DNA of 53,840 nt, taken from the NCBI GenBank assembly GCA_946482425.1, contig CAMLRO010000002.1:1-53840 (forward strand), in the 5' to 3' direction. Shown piece after piece: positions 15,753 through 24,449 of this stretch. Under the pieces are notes generated by a model. That model was not told where the DNA came from, ran no database searches, and worked only from the letters and a program-made list of their open reading frames with translations. Numbering within the stretch: the first letter of the stretch is position 1; every line of letters starts with the position of its first letter. The position numbers were made by a program, and so were the translations under genes. This stretch comes from an uncultured Lactobacillus sp. (GTDB lineage: Bacteria; Bacillota; Bacilli; Lactobacillales; Lactobacillaceae).

Positions 15753-16733
15753 ATGAACAAGGAAGAACTTCTTCAGTTAATGCACCCAATGAAGCTGATT
15801 GGGTTAGGCGGAAATCCCGCTTTAAATGAAAAAATTGCGCAAATTTTGAAAAAACCGTTAATCGAAACTGCTGTGCAGCATTTCAGTGACGGCGAAATTC
15901 AAGTCAATATTGGTGAAAGTGTCAGGGGTTGCGACGTTTTCGTTATTCAATCAATTCAAGATCCTGTAAATGAAAACTTTATGGAACTGGAAATTGTTTT
16001 AGATGCTTTACACCGCGCTTCAGCTCACCGGATAAACGTAGTGGTGCCGTATTTAGCATATTCGCGCTCAGATACCAAAACACGTTCGCGGGAACCAATT
16101 ACTGCTAAATTGGTAGCTAATTTATTGCAAATTACCGGTATGGATCACTTAATCGTATTGGATTTACATGCTTCACAAATTCAAGGTTTTTACAATGTTC
16201 CGGTTGACCACTTACATGCTATGCCGTTATTAGCGCAATACTTTATTGATAACGGTATTGCTACTAAGGAAGAAGACGATATTGTAGTTGTTTCACCAGA
16301 TCATTCTGGTGCTAAGCTGGCTCGTAATTTTGGGCAATTCTTTGACGCTCCAATTGCAATTGTAGATCAGCGCAGGGCTCGTTACGATGCCGATGTGCAC
16401 AGCATGATTGGTGATGTGAAGGACAAGAAATGTATTATTGTTGATGACTTGATTGACACTGGTTCACGTATTTCTTCTTCAACCAAATCAGTTTTAGCAG
16501 CGGGTGCTAAAAAGGTTTATGTTGCTGCAACGCATGCACTGCTCTCACAAAATGCACTGGAAGTTCTGAATGAATTACCAATTGAACAAATCGTAGTAAC
16601 AGATACAATTAAACACAGCCATTATCCAGATAGAATGGTTCGTATCTCAGTAGATTTGCTTTTAGCGCGGGGAATTAATTATGTATATAATGACCGCTCA
16701 ATGCATTTGTTAAGTGAAAGTAAATTAAAGTAA
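15753..16733 (+). CDS. prs: Ribose-phosphate pyrophosphokinase, 326 aa
   Basis: Prs makes PRPP from ribose-5-phosphate and ATP for nucleotide, His and Trp synthesis. Features are FSDGEIQVNIGESVRGCDVFVIQS, the ATP-site stretch YLAYSRSDTKTRSREPITAKL, VVSPDHSGAKLARNF and the PRPP loop IIVDDLIDTG (about residues 228-237). The central segment DQRRARYDADVHSMIGDV departs from the usual DKRR(P) pattern, so this may be a second, divergent Prs paralogue; I cannot see the rest of the genome to check. An ACGAGGT ribosome site is present, and the gene is a single unit. Confidence 0.93.
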   Translation: MNKEELLQLMHPMKLIGLGGNPALNEKIAQILKKPLIETAVQHFSDGEIQVNIGESVRGCDVFVIQSIQDPVNENFMELEIVLDALHRASAHRINVVVPYLAYSRSDTKTRSREPITAKLVANLLQITGMDHLIVLDLHASQIQGFYNVPVDHLHAMPLLAQYFIDNGIATKEEDDIVVVSPDHSGAKLARNFGQFFDAPIAIVDQRRARYDADVHSMIGDVKDKKCIIVDDLIDTGSRISSSTKSVLAAGAKKVYVAATHALLSQNALEVLNELPIEQIVVTDTIKHSHYPDRMVRISVDLLLARGINYVYNDRSMHLLSESKLK

Positions 16734-16831
16734 TTACATATTAAACGGCTTACTTTTAGTATATGTTTCTTTAGTAAAAACTATCAGCCAATAATATACC
16801 AGTGCCTTTTTGTTTATTTATTCTATATCAT

Positions 16832-16840
16832 TGGTATAAT
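16832..16840 (+). promoter_or_regulatory. Extended -10 promoter of the TetR-membrane protein operon
   Basis: TGGTATAAT is followed by GGAGG; it lies 34 bases before the TetR ATG. Confidence 0.5.
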
Positions 16841-16873
16841 GGAGGCAAAATGTATAGGAGCTGAGAAAACATT

Positions 16874-17557
16874 ATGGCACGACGTAAAAATTATAAAAGA
16901 AGACGTACAATTTTAAGTAATACATTTCACTTAATTAGAGAAAATGGAATGGATAGTGTTTCGTTTCAAATGATTGCAGAAAAATCGGGGATTTCTAAAT
17001 CCTTGCTGCAATCTTATTATCCACATAAATCTGGCTTAATTGCAGATGTTGTCCGCAACATTCTCAATACGTTAGACAAGCAAGTGCAAAAATTTAGTGC
17101 TACTAAAGAGGACGAAGTATGTGCCCGCACCAAAGCCTTTATTTATGCAATTGAAATGTTGGGAATTTATGATGAAGGTCTTAAGCGGATCATTACAGAG
17201 GTATTCAAGAGTAATGAATCACTCGACTTTTGGAGTCAAACAATCAATGATTGGTTAAAAGAAAAACAACTATTTGACCACCTTGACTTTGAACCTAGAG
17301 AAGTACGAATGGGGATTGCCTTTGTAGTGACCGGTATTAGTCGTCTTTATTATGATAATCAAAAATATGAAGTTTCTCCTGAAGAAATAGCAGATTATGG
17401 TACAGAATCATTTATGTATAGTTTTCTGCATAGTTCAAGAAAAACTATTGATAAGGCGCTCAAAGAGGGTCATGATATCATTGAATCTACCGATATTAAG
17501 ACCATTCATCATGCAATAGATACAATGTTTGATGAAGACAAGGAGATTGTCTGTTAG
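16874..17557 (+). CDS. TetR/AcrR-family transcriptional regulator, 227 aa
   Basis: An N-terminal helix-turn-helix (KRRRTILSNTFHLIRENGMDSVSFQMIAEKSGISKSLLQSYYPHKSGLIADVV, about residues 8-60) fits TetR. The C-terminal domain is long and helical with no recognisable ligand motif. Spacing from AGGAG to ATG is long (13 bases). The next gene, a membrane protein, starts 11 bases downstream, so the regulator probably controls itself and that partner, possibly in response to a membrane or drug stress signal. The ligand is unknown. Confidence 0.88.
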   Translation: MARRKNYKRRRTILSNTFHLIRENGMDSVSFQMIAEKSGISKSLLQSYYPHKSGLIADVVRNILNTLDKQVQKFSATKEDEVCARTKAFIYAIEMLGIYDEGLKRIITEVFKSNESLDFWSQTINDWLKEKQLFDHLDFEPREVRMGIAFVVTGISRLYYDNQKYEVSPEEIADYGTESFMYSFLHSSRKTIDKALKEGHDIIESTDIKTIHHAIDTMFDEDKEIVC

Positions 17558-17568
17558 GAAGGAAAAAT

Positions 17569-18399
17569 ATGGCAAATGGCGCGCGAGAAGGTTTGCACAG
17601 AATAAGTCAAGAACAGAACAACCAATACAAACAGGTTCTGTCCTTTATCATCTTTCTGATTGTATCGCTAACCATGATTACCGCGACTTTCCTTAATCCC
17701 TTTTTTATGAAGGGACAAATTAGAAACAGTAGTAACGAAGCTGTAGTGGTTAGGCAGGTTAATAAGCATTTTGATACATTAGCAGAAATAATAGGTGCTA
17801 ATAAAAATGGTAGTGCCAACCTGCTAACTACTAAGCAAACGCAGCCGATTGCTGATCATATTATTGATTACACGTTGGGTACTCCCTGGTTTAAATTTAA
17901 TAACATGAATTTAGCTAAACAAATTTTGCATGATATTGAATTAAATATTGACCAGGATTCTTCTAGTGATGCGCAACTAGTACAACACAAATTAAAAGAG
18001 CAAGCAAATAATGCTCCCTTTGACGTGAAGGATGCTTTTAATCTGAACACGATCACTTTGGGAGGCAATATTGCATTTATTTTGTTAATCGTTAACGTAA
18101 TTATACTAGTAATGGCATTTATTAGTTTGCACTCACTGATTAGTGATATGAAGTTATTGCTTAATTCAAAAATGCTGACCCATGAAGTTACCGCATCTGG
18201 AATGTGGGCTGGCTTTTGGCTAATGCTAAGTGCGGGAATATTAGCTATTATTCCTGTCATATTTAATGTCGAAGGCTTGGCTGTATTAGGCTATGTCTTA
18301 GAGATCGGTAGTAGTATTTTCCTCGATTTTGTCATTGCAGGTGTCATTCTTTATATCCTGAGTGCAATTCCGTGGGAAATCAGCTCGCCAAATAATTAG
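17569..18399 (+). CDS. Hypothetical four-helix membrane protein, 276 aa
   Basis: I do not recognise the family. One membrane segment (about residues 24-45) is followed by an outside-facing soluble region of about 115 residues, rich in Asn/Asp/Gln. Three closely spaced membrane segments then follow (about 165-188, 208-230 and 236-262). This layout resembles small sensor or transporter-accessory proteins. AGGAAGGAAA lies before the ATG. It is co-transcribed with the upstream TetR gene, so it is the likely regulated target. There is no adjacent transporter. Confidence 0.75.
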   Translation: MANGAREGLHRISQEQNNQYKQVLSFIIFLIVSLTMITATFLNPFFMKGQIRNSSNEAVVVRQVNKHFDTLAEIIGANKNGSANLLTTKQTQPIADHIIDYTLGTPWFKFNNMNLAKQILHDIELNIDQDSSSDAQLVQHKLKEQANNAPFDVKDAFNLNTITLGGNIAFILLIVNVIILVMAFISLHSLISDMKLLLNSKMLTHEVTASGMWAGFWLMLSAGILAIIPVIFNVEGLAVLGYVLEIGSSIFLDFVIAGVILYILSAIPWEISSPNN

Positions 18400-18452
18400 G
18401 TAATTTAGGTGTCAAAAAAGCAATTTACCGTTGCTTGCCAAAGGAAGTTCAA

Positions 18453-18926
18453 ATGAAAATTTATTTTGCTAATGCTCTGTTTTCACAGGCAGAAATTAAT
18501 TATAATGCGCAACTGGCTGCTAAAATTCGTCAAATAGATGATGCAATTGATTTATATTTGCCCCAAGAAAACGCGTCAATCAATGATAAACAAGCTTACG
18601 CTGATTCTAAAATGATTGCTCAAGCAGATACCGAGAAGTTGGTTAACAGTGATTTAATGATTGCGGTGCTTGATGGGCTTAGCATTGATAATGGTGTTGC
18701 CAGTGAAATAGGCGTCGCTTATGCAAAAGAAATTCCGATAATTGGCTTGTACACAGATACACGCCAGCAGGGCGCTGATAATCAAGAAAAGTTGCAGGCT
18801 TTGACCCAGATTGCTGAAAACCAGTTTCACTACGTTAATTTGTATACTACGGGTCTAATTAAACTTAATGGTACCATTGTCAATAATGAAAATGACTTAT
18901 TGGCAGCGGTAGCCAATTACATTTAA
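18453..18926 (+). CDS. Nucleoside 2-deoxyribosyltransferase family protein, 157 aa
   Basis: The family (PF05014-type) moves 2-deoxyribose between bases, or hydrolyses (deoxy)nucleoside monophosphates. The N-terminal strand is KIYFANALFSQAE (2-14), NSDLMIAVLDGLSIDNG is the second conserved block (65-81), and the catalytic Glu is probably Glu85 in GVASEIGVAYA. It is not a close match to the classical type I/II lactobacillar NTD enzymes, so the substrate is uncertain. AAAGGAAG lies 5 bases before the ATG at 18453. A bidirectional terminator follows. Confidence 0.85.
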   Translation: MKIYFANALFSQAEINYNAQLAAKIRQIDDAIDLYLPQENASINDKQAYADSKMIAQADTEKLVNSDLMIAVLDGLSIDNGVASEIGVAYAKEIPIIGLYTDTRQQGADNQEKLQALTQIAENQFHYVNLYTTGLIKLNGTIVNNENDLLAAVANYI

Positions 18927-18954
18927 AAATGTGCTCAGTTTAAAATAAATACAT

Positions 18955-18994
18955 TAAAAAACCGCGAAGAATTAACTTTCTTCGGGGTTTTTAT
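18955..18994. terminator. Bidirectional terminator between deoxyribosyltransferase and CAP gene
   Basis: AAAAACCGCGAAGAA and TTCTTCGGGGTTTTT arms surround a short loop, with A and T runs on the two sides. Confidence 0.8.
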
Positions 18995-19000
18995 ATTGAT

Positions 19001-19990
19001 CTATTTAGTTGCAAGTTGAAACAGTTTAAAACTATAAGTGGTTAAACCCGTGATTTTTACTTCATATTCATGGCCAACTATTAGCGGCATTGATCCAGGA
19101 TAATAGGTAATAATCGTTTCAAAGTTGCCGTAACCGGTCTTACTATAATTGTGCACGTTTTTTGCTTGATAAGTTTCACCATTATCTTTATCGGTAATAG
19201 TAATAGTTGGCGTTCCATCAAAATGACGGCTAGAAAGATAAACTGACCAGGCAATATTTTCACCTGCTAAAAGTTCAATAGGGAAAACGCCAGCGCTAGG
19301 ATATGTGACCATTTCTTGGCTCGGAGAGCGGAAAACGTCAACCGGATTGAATACTTTTTGCACAGAATAACGGTAGCCATTCGTACCATAAGCCGCACCG
19401 ATACCGGTTGTAGTTAAGCGCGTTGATAGCAGCCAAGCACGATGACCGGTGTCTGCTCCGCCTAAATTATAGCGGTCAGTCAATAAATCGGTGATAACAT
19501 CTCCTGCAGATTGGTCAGTGGTATTGAAATTAAGATTTGCTTGATTAGATGTGTTACGGGCAAGTTGCCAAGTATCTTTGCTAATCAATTTGGGGCGCTT
19601 ATCATGAGGTAAATTATGCTGGTTAATCATCGGGTTAGCATTTAATGCAGCTAAAACAGCTGCAGTTTTTTGTGCAGCAATATTGTCCTCTGAGTTTTCA
19701 TTTACCGGATTTAACCCAAATAACTCGCGGTAATAGTTTGTGTACGCTAATTGACTATTGAGGTATGCGGGTACAAGCACACCCTGCTTAAATTTAGTTT
19801 TAAAATGGGGTTTAGTTAAATAAAGGTTATTAAAGTTAAAAGCAGTATTATCGAGCTGTGCGTATTCCTGTTGCAGCTTGTTTATCTTGCTTTTTTCAAT
19901 TGGTGTGAGTTCCGCAGCGTATGTTTGTGTATTGCTAAAAGGAAAAAAGAAAAGCAAACATAAGAGGGCAGTATAAATTTTTTTGAACAT
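19001..19990 (-). CDS. Secreted CAP-domain (SCP/PR1-like) protein, 329 aa
   Basis: A signal peptide (MFKKIYTALLCLLFFFPFS, cut near TYA-AE about residue 26) precedes a helical linker and a CAP-type domain: LAYTNYYRELFGLNPV (about 82-97), AAQKTAAVLAALN, INQHNLPHD, and ADTGHRAWLLS (about 178-188) with the conserved Gly-His-Arg. The C-terminal 90 residues look like a beta-rich module (TPTITITDKDNGETYQAKN...YEVKITGL). CAP proteins of lactobacilli are exported and of unclear activity. AAAGGAGAG precedes the start. It is divergent from the helveticin-like gene, with 132 bases between. Confidence 0.85.
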   Translation of the reverse strand: MFKKIYTALLCLLFFFPFSNTQTYAAELTPIEKSKINKLQQEYAQLDNTAFNFNNLYLTKPHFKTKFKQGVLVPAYLNSQLAYTNYYRELFGLNPVNENSEDNIAAQKTAAVLAALNANPMINQHNLPHDKRPKLISKDTWQLARNTSNQANLNFNTTDQSAGDVITDLLTDRYNLGGADTGHRAWLLSTRLTTTGIGAAYGTNGYRYSVQKVFNPVDVFRSPSQEMVTYPSAGVFPIELLAGENIAWSVYLSSRHFDGTPTITITDKDNGETYQAKNVHNYSKTGYGNFETIITYYPGSMPLIVGHEYEVKITGLTTYSFKLFQLATK

Positions 19991-20122
19991 TTAAAGATGC
20001 TCTCCTTTCTTTAACACTAATTATAAGGCAAAATAAAAATAGGTATGTGTAAATTACCAAATGATAGTTATATTTAATAATTTGAATGGCTTTTTGTAAA
20101 GGACTTTTATAAGGAAAAGATT

Positions 20123-21160
20123 TTGACTAACAGTGAAGGCATGCGACTAGCAAAAAATATCAGTATCACTTTAACAGCTAATTTAGATGACTGGGACGGG
20201 GTCACTGGACCAGTAGATCAGGACTTGCGCCAGGTAGTAGTGCAAAAAACCAGTATCATTGATGGCAAGCTCTATGCTATGCAGCGTGTTGCGGGTGATA
20301 CTCTGGTTTATCGCGGGCAAAATAACATTAATGCTGTTTTTAATAAAAAAATACCAGTTTTACATTTAACCGGTTCAGCTGCAGGACATACACAAACTTT
20401 GGAATTTGCCGGCAGATCTGGTCAATGGTTTATAGGCACCAAACCAAATGATTTAAATCAAAGTTGGTCGACATGGTCAAAGCAAGTCGCACGTATCAAA
20501 ATGCCGCATTATTTTAAAATTGCTGCCAATACTAAAATGCAACCGCGTTTATCAAATTTGAATTATGCAGGAGCAGATTTCGGCATCAGCTGCTCTGGAG
20601 AGCAGTTTGCACGTGTAGAAGTCGCTGTGTCACCTGATCTGCGCTACTTTTTAGTAGCTTATGGCGATAATGACTACACCGGCTATTTTGCGCTTTATTA
20701 TCTAACTGATATTAATAATGCTCTTGATCACGCTACAACTACAACCAAACATGTTGATATTAGAACGATAAATTGCATTGCCGCATTTAAAGTGCCCAAT
20801 TTTTCTGGTCATGGTGGGTTAGTTGGTTCGCTGCAAGGCTTTGCTATTAGCAATCACCGTGATATCTATCTCTCCAGCCAATTTGCAGATGATAGGTTAG
20901 GTCGGGATAGAAAGATTATTAAAATTCCCTGGGCAGCAGTCGATCCTCAGGCTTGGGAATTAGTTGACTTAGCTGGTGTAAACAAGCTGGAAATCCCCGG
21001 CTATTATACAGAACTGGAAGGCATACAACTAGCTAGTGCGAATGATGTTTACTTGACGGTAGCTTATCATCAGTCTTTTGTCCCAGCTGCTCCGGACAAA
21101 CACCCAACAAAGATCAATAAACTTTATGAAATCACTTGGGATTCAAATAACAATTTTTGA
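20123..21160 (+). CDS. Helveticin J-family class III bacteriocin-like protein, 345 aa
   Basis: The protein aligns by eye along its length with helveticin J (333 residues): VVVQKTSIIDGKLYAMQ, LHLTGSAAGHTQTLEFAG, RSGQWFIGTKPNDL, ARVEVAVSPDLRYFLVA, GSLQGFAISNHRDIYLSSQ, KIIKIPW, LEIPGYYTELEGIQ and YLTVAYHQS. Helveticin-type proteins are large heat-labile antibacterial proteins. The start is TTG at 20123 with AAGGAAAAG upstream; an in-frame ATG at 20141 has a poorer site. No leader peptide, processing protease or clear immunity gene is next to it, so an N-terminal signal is not evident. It may be a non-bactericidal family member. Confidence 0.9.
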   Translation: MTNSEGMRLAKNISITLTANLDDWDGVTGPVDQDLRQVVVQKTSIIDGKLYAMQRVAGDTLVYRGQNNINAVFNKKIPVLHLTGSAAGHTQTLEFAGRSGQWFIGTKPNDLNQSWSTWSKQVARIKMPHYFKIAANTKMQPRLSNLNYAGADFGISCSGEQFARVEVAVSPDLRYFLVAYGDNDYTGYFALYYLTDINNALDHATTTTKHVDIRTINCIAAFKVPNFSGHGGLVGSLQGFAISNHRDIYLSSQFADDRLGRDRKIIKIPWAAVDPQAWELVDLAGVNKLEIPGYYTELEGIQLASANDVYLTVAYHQSFVPAAPDKHPTKINKLYEITWDSNNNF

Positions 21161-21272
21161 TATAGTATAAATTTTTCGGATATGATTTTGCCTTATGCAA
21201 GACTTTTTGCTTATAATAAAAAATATTCCTAAAAATTTGTCTAATTTACAGTTCTTCGGGTTTTTCTTGCCG

Positions 21273-21278
21273 TATAAT
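21273..21278 (+). promoter_or_regulatory. -10 box of ddl
   Basis: TATAAT lies 35 bases before the ddl ATG. The -35 is unclear. Confidence 0.4.
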
Positions 21279-21313
21279 TAAAAGTTAGAAACAATGACTA
21301 AGAGGTAAAAATA

Positions 21314-22399
21314 ATGACTAAGAAAACACAAGTTGGTTTAATTTTTGGTGGTAATTCATCTGAATATGAAGTATCAATTATGTCTGGCCATAATATTTAT
21401 AATGCCATCGACCAAGATAAATTCGATGTGCATCCAATTTGGATTACTAACGACGGCTATTTAGCAAGTGAAGAAGACTCTTTTAAAGTCTTAAAAAATC
21501 CTAAATATACCATTGAAAATCCTCATGAAGTTGCCAACATTTCAAATTTAATTCAATTAAAAAATTTGCCGGAAATTGATGTTTTCTTTCCGATTGTACA
21601 CGGCAATTTGGGTGAAGACGGTTGTTTGCAAGGGCTGTTCCGCATTTTAAATAAGCCTTTTGTCGGTGATGATGTGTTAGCTTCGGCTGTGACAATGGAC
21701 AAGGAATTTACCAAGATTTTAGCACAACGCGTCGGCGTTCCTGTAGCTGATTGGATCGCGATTAAGCGATTTGAATATGAAGACGCTGCTAATGCCAAGC
21801 GGGACTATGACAAGGTCAGTGCTAAACTTGGTAGCGACCTCTTTGTTAAGCCGTCAAATCAAGGTTCTTCAGTTGGAGTTCATCATGTTACTAACAAAGA
21901 GGAGTTTGATGAGGCTCTAGCCGATGCTTTTAGATATGATGATAAAGTTTTAATTGAGGAAACCATTCACGGTACCGAAGTTGAGACTGCGGTTTTAGGT
22001 AACGATCAACCAATCGTTTCCGGTGTCGGACAAATTATTAATGCAGCTGGTACTTTCTACAGCTATGAAAATAAATATGATGATGATTCCACTACTACCT
22101 TGCAGATTCCTGCTAAATTACCTCAAGAAATTGTAGCTAAAGTTAGAGCTAATGCCCTAAAAGTTTATCAAGTCACAGAATGCAGTGGGTTAGCCCGTGT
22201 TGACTCCACACTGCGCGATAGCGATAATAAGATCATCTTAACTGAAGTGAACGCATTACCGGGCTTTACCAATATAAGTATGTATCCTAAACTTTTTGAA
22301 GAAGCAGGTATTTCATATTCTGAGTTAATTACCCGCCTGATTGAAAAAGCTCAAGAGCGTTTTAACCATAAGAAAAACTTGTTACATAAGATTGGTTAA
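21314..22399 (+). CDS. ddl: D-alanine--D-alanine ligase, 361 aa
   Basis: Ddl joins two D-alanines with ATP for peptidoglycan precursors. The ATP-grasp enzyme shows VGLIFGGNSSEYEVSIMSG (about 7-25), the VHGNLGEDGCLQGLF block, KPSNQGSSVGVHHV (about 178-191) and VNALPGFTNISMYPKLFE near the C-terminus. The omega-loop reads TFYSYENKYDDDS: Tyr follows the conserved Lys, so it is a D-Ala-D-Ala rather than a D-Ala-D-Lac (KF) type, which predicts vancomycin-sensitive precursors. AAGAGGT precedes the ATG. The MerR-like gene begins 26 bases after its stop and is probably co-transcribed. Confidence 0.96.
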   Translation: MTKKTQVGLIFGGNSSEYEVSIMSGHNIYNAIDQDKFDVHPIWITNDGYLASEEDSFKVLKNPKYTIENPHEVANISNLIQLKNLPEIDVFFPIVHGNLGEDGCLQGLFRILNKPFVGDDVLASAVTMDKEFTKILAQRVGVPVADWIAIKRFEYEDAANAKRDYDKVSAKLGSDLFVKPSNQGSSVGVHHVTNKEEFDEALADAFRYDDKVLIEETIHGTEVETAVLGNDQPIVSGVGQIINAAGTFYSYENKYDDDSTTTLQIPAKLPQEIVAKVRANALKVYQVTECSGLARVDSTLRDSDNKIILTEVNALPGFTNISMYPKLFEEAGISYSELITRLIEKAQERFNHKKNLLHKIG

Positions 22400-22425
22400 T
22401 TTAATTGTGCTAGGGAGTATATCTG

Positions 22426-23199
22426 ATGAGTGAAGATAAGCATAATTTTGAAGAATTAACCGCACCGGCTGCAACGGCTAAGAGATTGCACATTAGTGTG
22501 GCTACTTTACGCAAATATTCTTTAATTGTAGAGAAAATTACTGGTAAACCCGATTATTATGCACGTACTAAGCAAAACGCCCGCTTATACAGTAAGCAAA
22601 ATGTGCGTGATTTGGAAGATTTTCACCAATTGGCTCAGGATAACGGCTTAACCTTGCAGGAAGCCGCACAGCAAATTTTTGCAGTTACTGACAAAAATGA
22701 ACGGATTAAGAAAAAGGAAAGTGGCAAAAAACAAGAAGTAATGTCCACTTCCCAGATGGTGAAATTGCTGAACGCTTTGCAGCAAACAATTGGCCAGCAA
22801 AATACGGCTCTTAACAACCTGCAAAAGCAATTAAACCAAATTGAAGAACAGAATAAAGAGCTGCTCAAAAAGCAGGAGCAATTAGAACAGCCTGCTGCCA
22901 AAACAAATGGTGCTGCAGAAGATTTTAGTGTGTTACCGGATATTTCGGGAATTGTGACTGATGATCCTATCACGGATGTGCAAGAAATGCCGGCAACCAA
23001 ACCATTAACTGCGGCTGAAAAGCGGGCTCAAGTAGCGCAAGATGAAGAAAAATCAAGTGAGCAGATGCATGAGGAAATCTTGGCCAAGGCAAAGGAAAAT
23101 GCAGAAAAGAGTGCAAACGCCAACGCTCACCGTACTTTAGCAGATATGCAGGTGGAACCGGAAAAGACACATTGGTGGCAACGGTTCTTAGATATGTAA
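22426..23199 (+). CDS. MerR-like DNA-binding protein with coiled coil (RacA-like), 257 aa
   Basis: An N-terminal MerR-type helix-turn-helix (APAATAKRLHISVATLRKYSLIVEKITG, about 13-40, then ARLYSKQNVRDLEDFHQLA) is followed by a long coiled coil (about 100-165, repeated QQ/NN/LKKQEQLEQ). A flexible acidic region comes next, and the protein ends in a tryptophan-bearing amphipathic tail (HWWQRFLDM). The architecture is like the chromosome-anchoring protein RacA, but any DNA site or partner is unknown. GGGAG precedes the start. It lies downstream of ddl and before a clear terminator. Confidence 0.8.
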   Translation: MSEDKHNFEELTAPAATAKRLHISVATLRKYSLIVEKITGKPDYYARTKQNARLYSKQNVRDLEDFHQLAQDNGLTLQEAAQQIFAVTDKNERIKKKESGKKQEVMSTSQMVKLLNALQQTIGQQNTALNNLQKQLNQIEEQNKELLKKQEQLEQPAAKTNGAAEDFSVLPDISGIVTDDPITDVQEMPATKPLTAAEKRAQVAQDEEKSSEQMHEEILAKAKENAEKSANANAHRTLADMQVEPEKTHWWQRFLDM

Positions 23200-23205
23200 T
23201 AATTG

Positions 23206-23237
23206 AAAACGACTTTTAACCAAAAGTCGTTTTTTTA
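23206..23237 (+). terminator. Terminator of the ddl-MerR pair
   Basis: AAAACGACTTTT and AAAAGTCGTTTT arms with a short loop and T run. Confidence 0.88.
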
Positions 23238-23333
23238 TAATAGTTAAATTTTGCAAATTTAACTAAAAATTTATTTATATTGACTGCTTTTAAGTTACAG
23301 TAGGTAAGTATAAATTGATGGGAATGATTTTGA

Positions 23334-24449
23334 TTGAAAAAAATTAAGAAGCGCTACTTATTTGCGGTATTAATTGCAGTCGTGGGTTTAATTTTAACCA
23401 CTTGCACCTACTTTGCGACAGCTATTTATTCTAAAAATGATGTAGCCGTAGTGACCGATAGTCAAATTAAGGATACTTTAGAAGAAAAAAGTACCGATGT
23501 CTATGGCAACAAAGACGAAACCAGAAAGCAAGTTCTTCATTTAAAGGTCTTGTCAGGTAAATTTAAGGGTCAGACATACAAAACTACCAATATGTATTAT
23601 CCGTCACAATTAGTCACCCAGAAGTTCCGTGCGGGTCAGCGGTTATTTGTTAATATCAAACATGGCGAGCCGATCATCCAAGACCCTAAGCGGGATTGGG
23701 TGTTAGTTTTAGCAATGACTGTGATGTCTACGCTATTAGTGGCAGTTTCAGGTAAGAAATCTTTGAGTTTAATAGCTTCAATGATACTTAGCTGGGTAAT
23801 TTTCTACCTCGTGATCATGCTCGATATTAAGCTGAATGGCTCTTATATTGTCTTGCTGTTTGGCTTAGCCGATATCGTCTTTTCCTTCTTTAGCTTATTA
23901 GTCGTTCAGGGCTTTAACCGCAAAATGTTGGCAACTTGGCTCGCGACTATTCTAGGCACCTTCGTTTCTTTTGCACTATGCTATTTAATTATGCGTCTGA
24001 CAGGGGAATCGGAAATTAAATACGAAACTGGAGATTATGCCACCCAAGATCCGCGGGGCATCTTTTTAGCACAAACCTTATTAGGTATTTTAGGAGCGGT
24101 AATGGATGAGGCTACCGATATCATTTCCAGTCTTTACGAACTAGTTCAGACTAAGGCAGACTTAACTGCCAAGCAATTAGTTCACAGCGGGCGCACAATG
24201 GGTCAGGAAATCATGGGCCCACTGATTAACGTGTTGGTATTAATTTTTATGTCGGAGGAACTGCCGCTGACAATTATTTATTTACGGGATAACAACAGTT
24301 TGCGCTCCACTTTCGGTTTTACACTCTCTCTTGGTGTTACCCAAAGTGTCATTTCCGCGATTGGGATCGTTTTGACAGTGATCTTCGCGACTGGATGCAG
24401 CCTGCTATTTTTAGAAGAAAAAAAGTGGAAAGCGGGGAATAAAAAATGA
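23334..24449 (+). CDS. YibE/F-family membrane protein (YibE-like), 371 aa
   Basis: The polytopic membrane protein has an N-terminal anchor (residues 8-28) and an extracellular domain of about 90 residues (LHLKVLSGKFKGQTYKTTN). About six to seven membrane segments follow, with the conserved polar helix GAVMDEATDIISSLYEL (about 258-274) typical of the YibE/F family. Its function is not established. The start is a TTG at 23334 with a weak GGGAATGA upstream. Its TGA overlaps the ATG of the second YibE/F gene by four bases, so the two are translationally coupled and probably form one complex. Confidence 0.85.
   Translation: MKKIKKRYLFAVLIAVVGLILTTCTYFATAIYSKNDVAVVTDSQIKDTLEEKSTDVYGNKDETRKQVLHLKVLSGKFKGQTYKTTNMYYPSQLVTQKFRAGQRLFVNIKHGEPIIQDPKRDWVLVLAMTVMSTLLVAVSGKKSLSLIASMILSWVIFYLVIMLDIKLNGSYIVLLFGLADIVFSFFSLLVVQGFNRKMLATWLATILGTFVSFALCYLIMRLTGESEIKYETGDYATQDPRGIFLAQTLLGILGAVMDEATDIISSLYELVQTKADLTAKQLVHSGRTMGQEIMGPLINVLVLIFMSEELPLTIIYLRDNNSLRSTFGFTLSLGVTQSVISAIGIVLTVIFATGCSLLFLEEKKWKAGNKK

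Noticed and set aside
21314..22399. Ddl as a D-Ala-D-Lac ligase giving vancomycin resistance
   Set aside because: The omega loop has Lys-Tyr (NKY), the D-Ala-D-Ala type, not the Lys-Phe of depsipeptide ligases.
22635..23000. Long antisense open frame opposite the MerR-like gene
   Set aside because: It is a compositional shadow of the repetitive Gln/Lys coiled coil, with Cys/Ser/Phe-rich translation, no ribosome site and no promoter.
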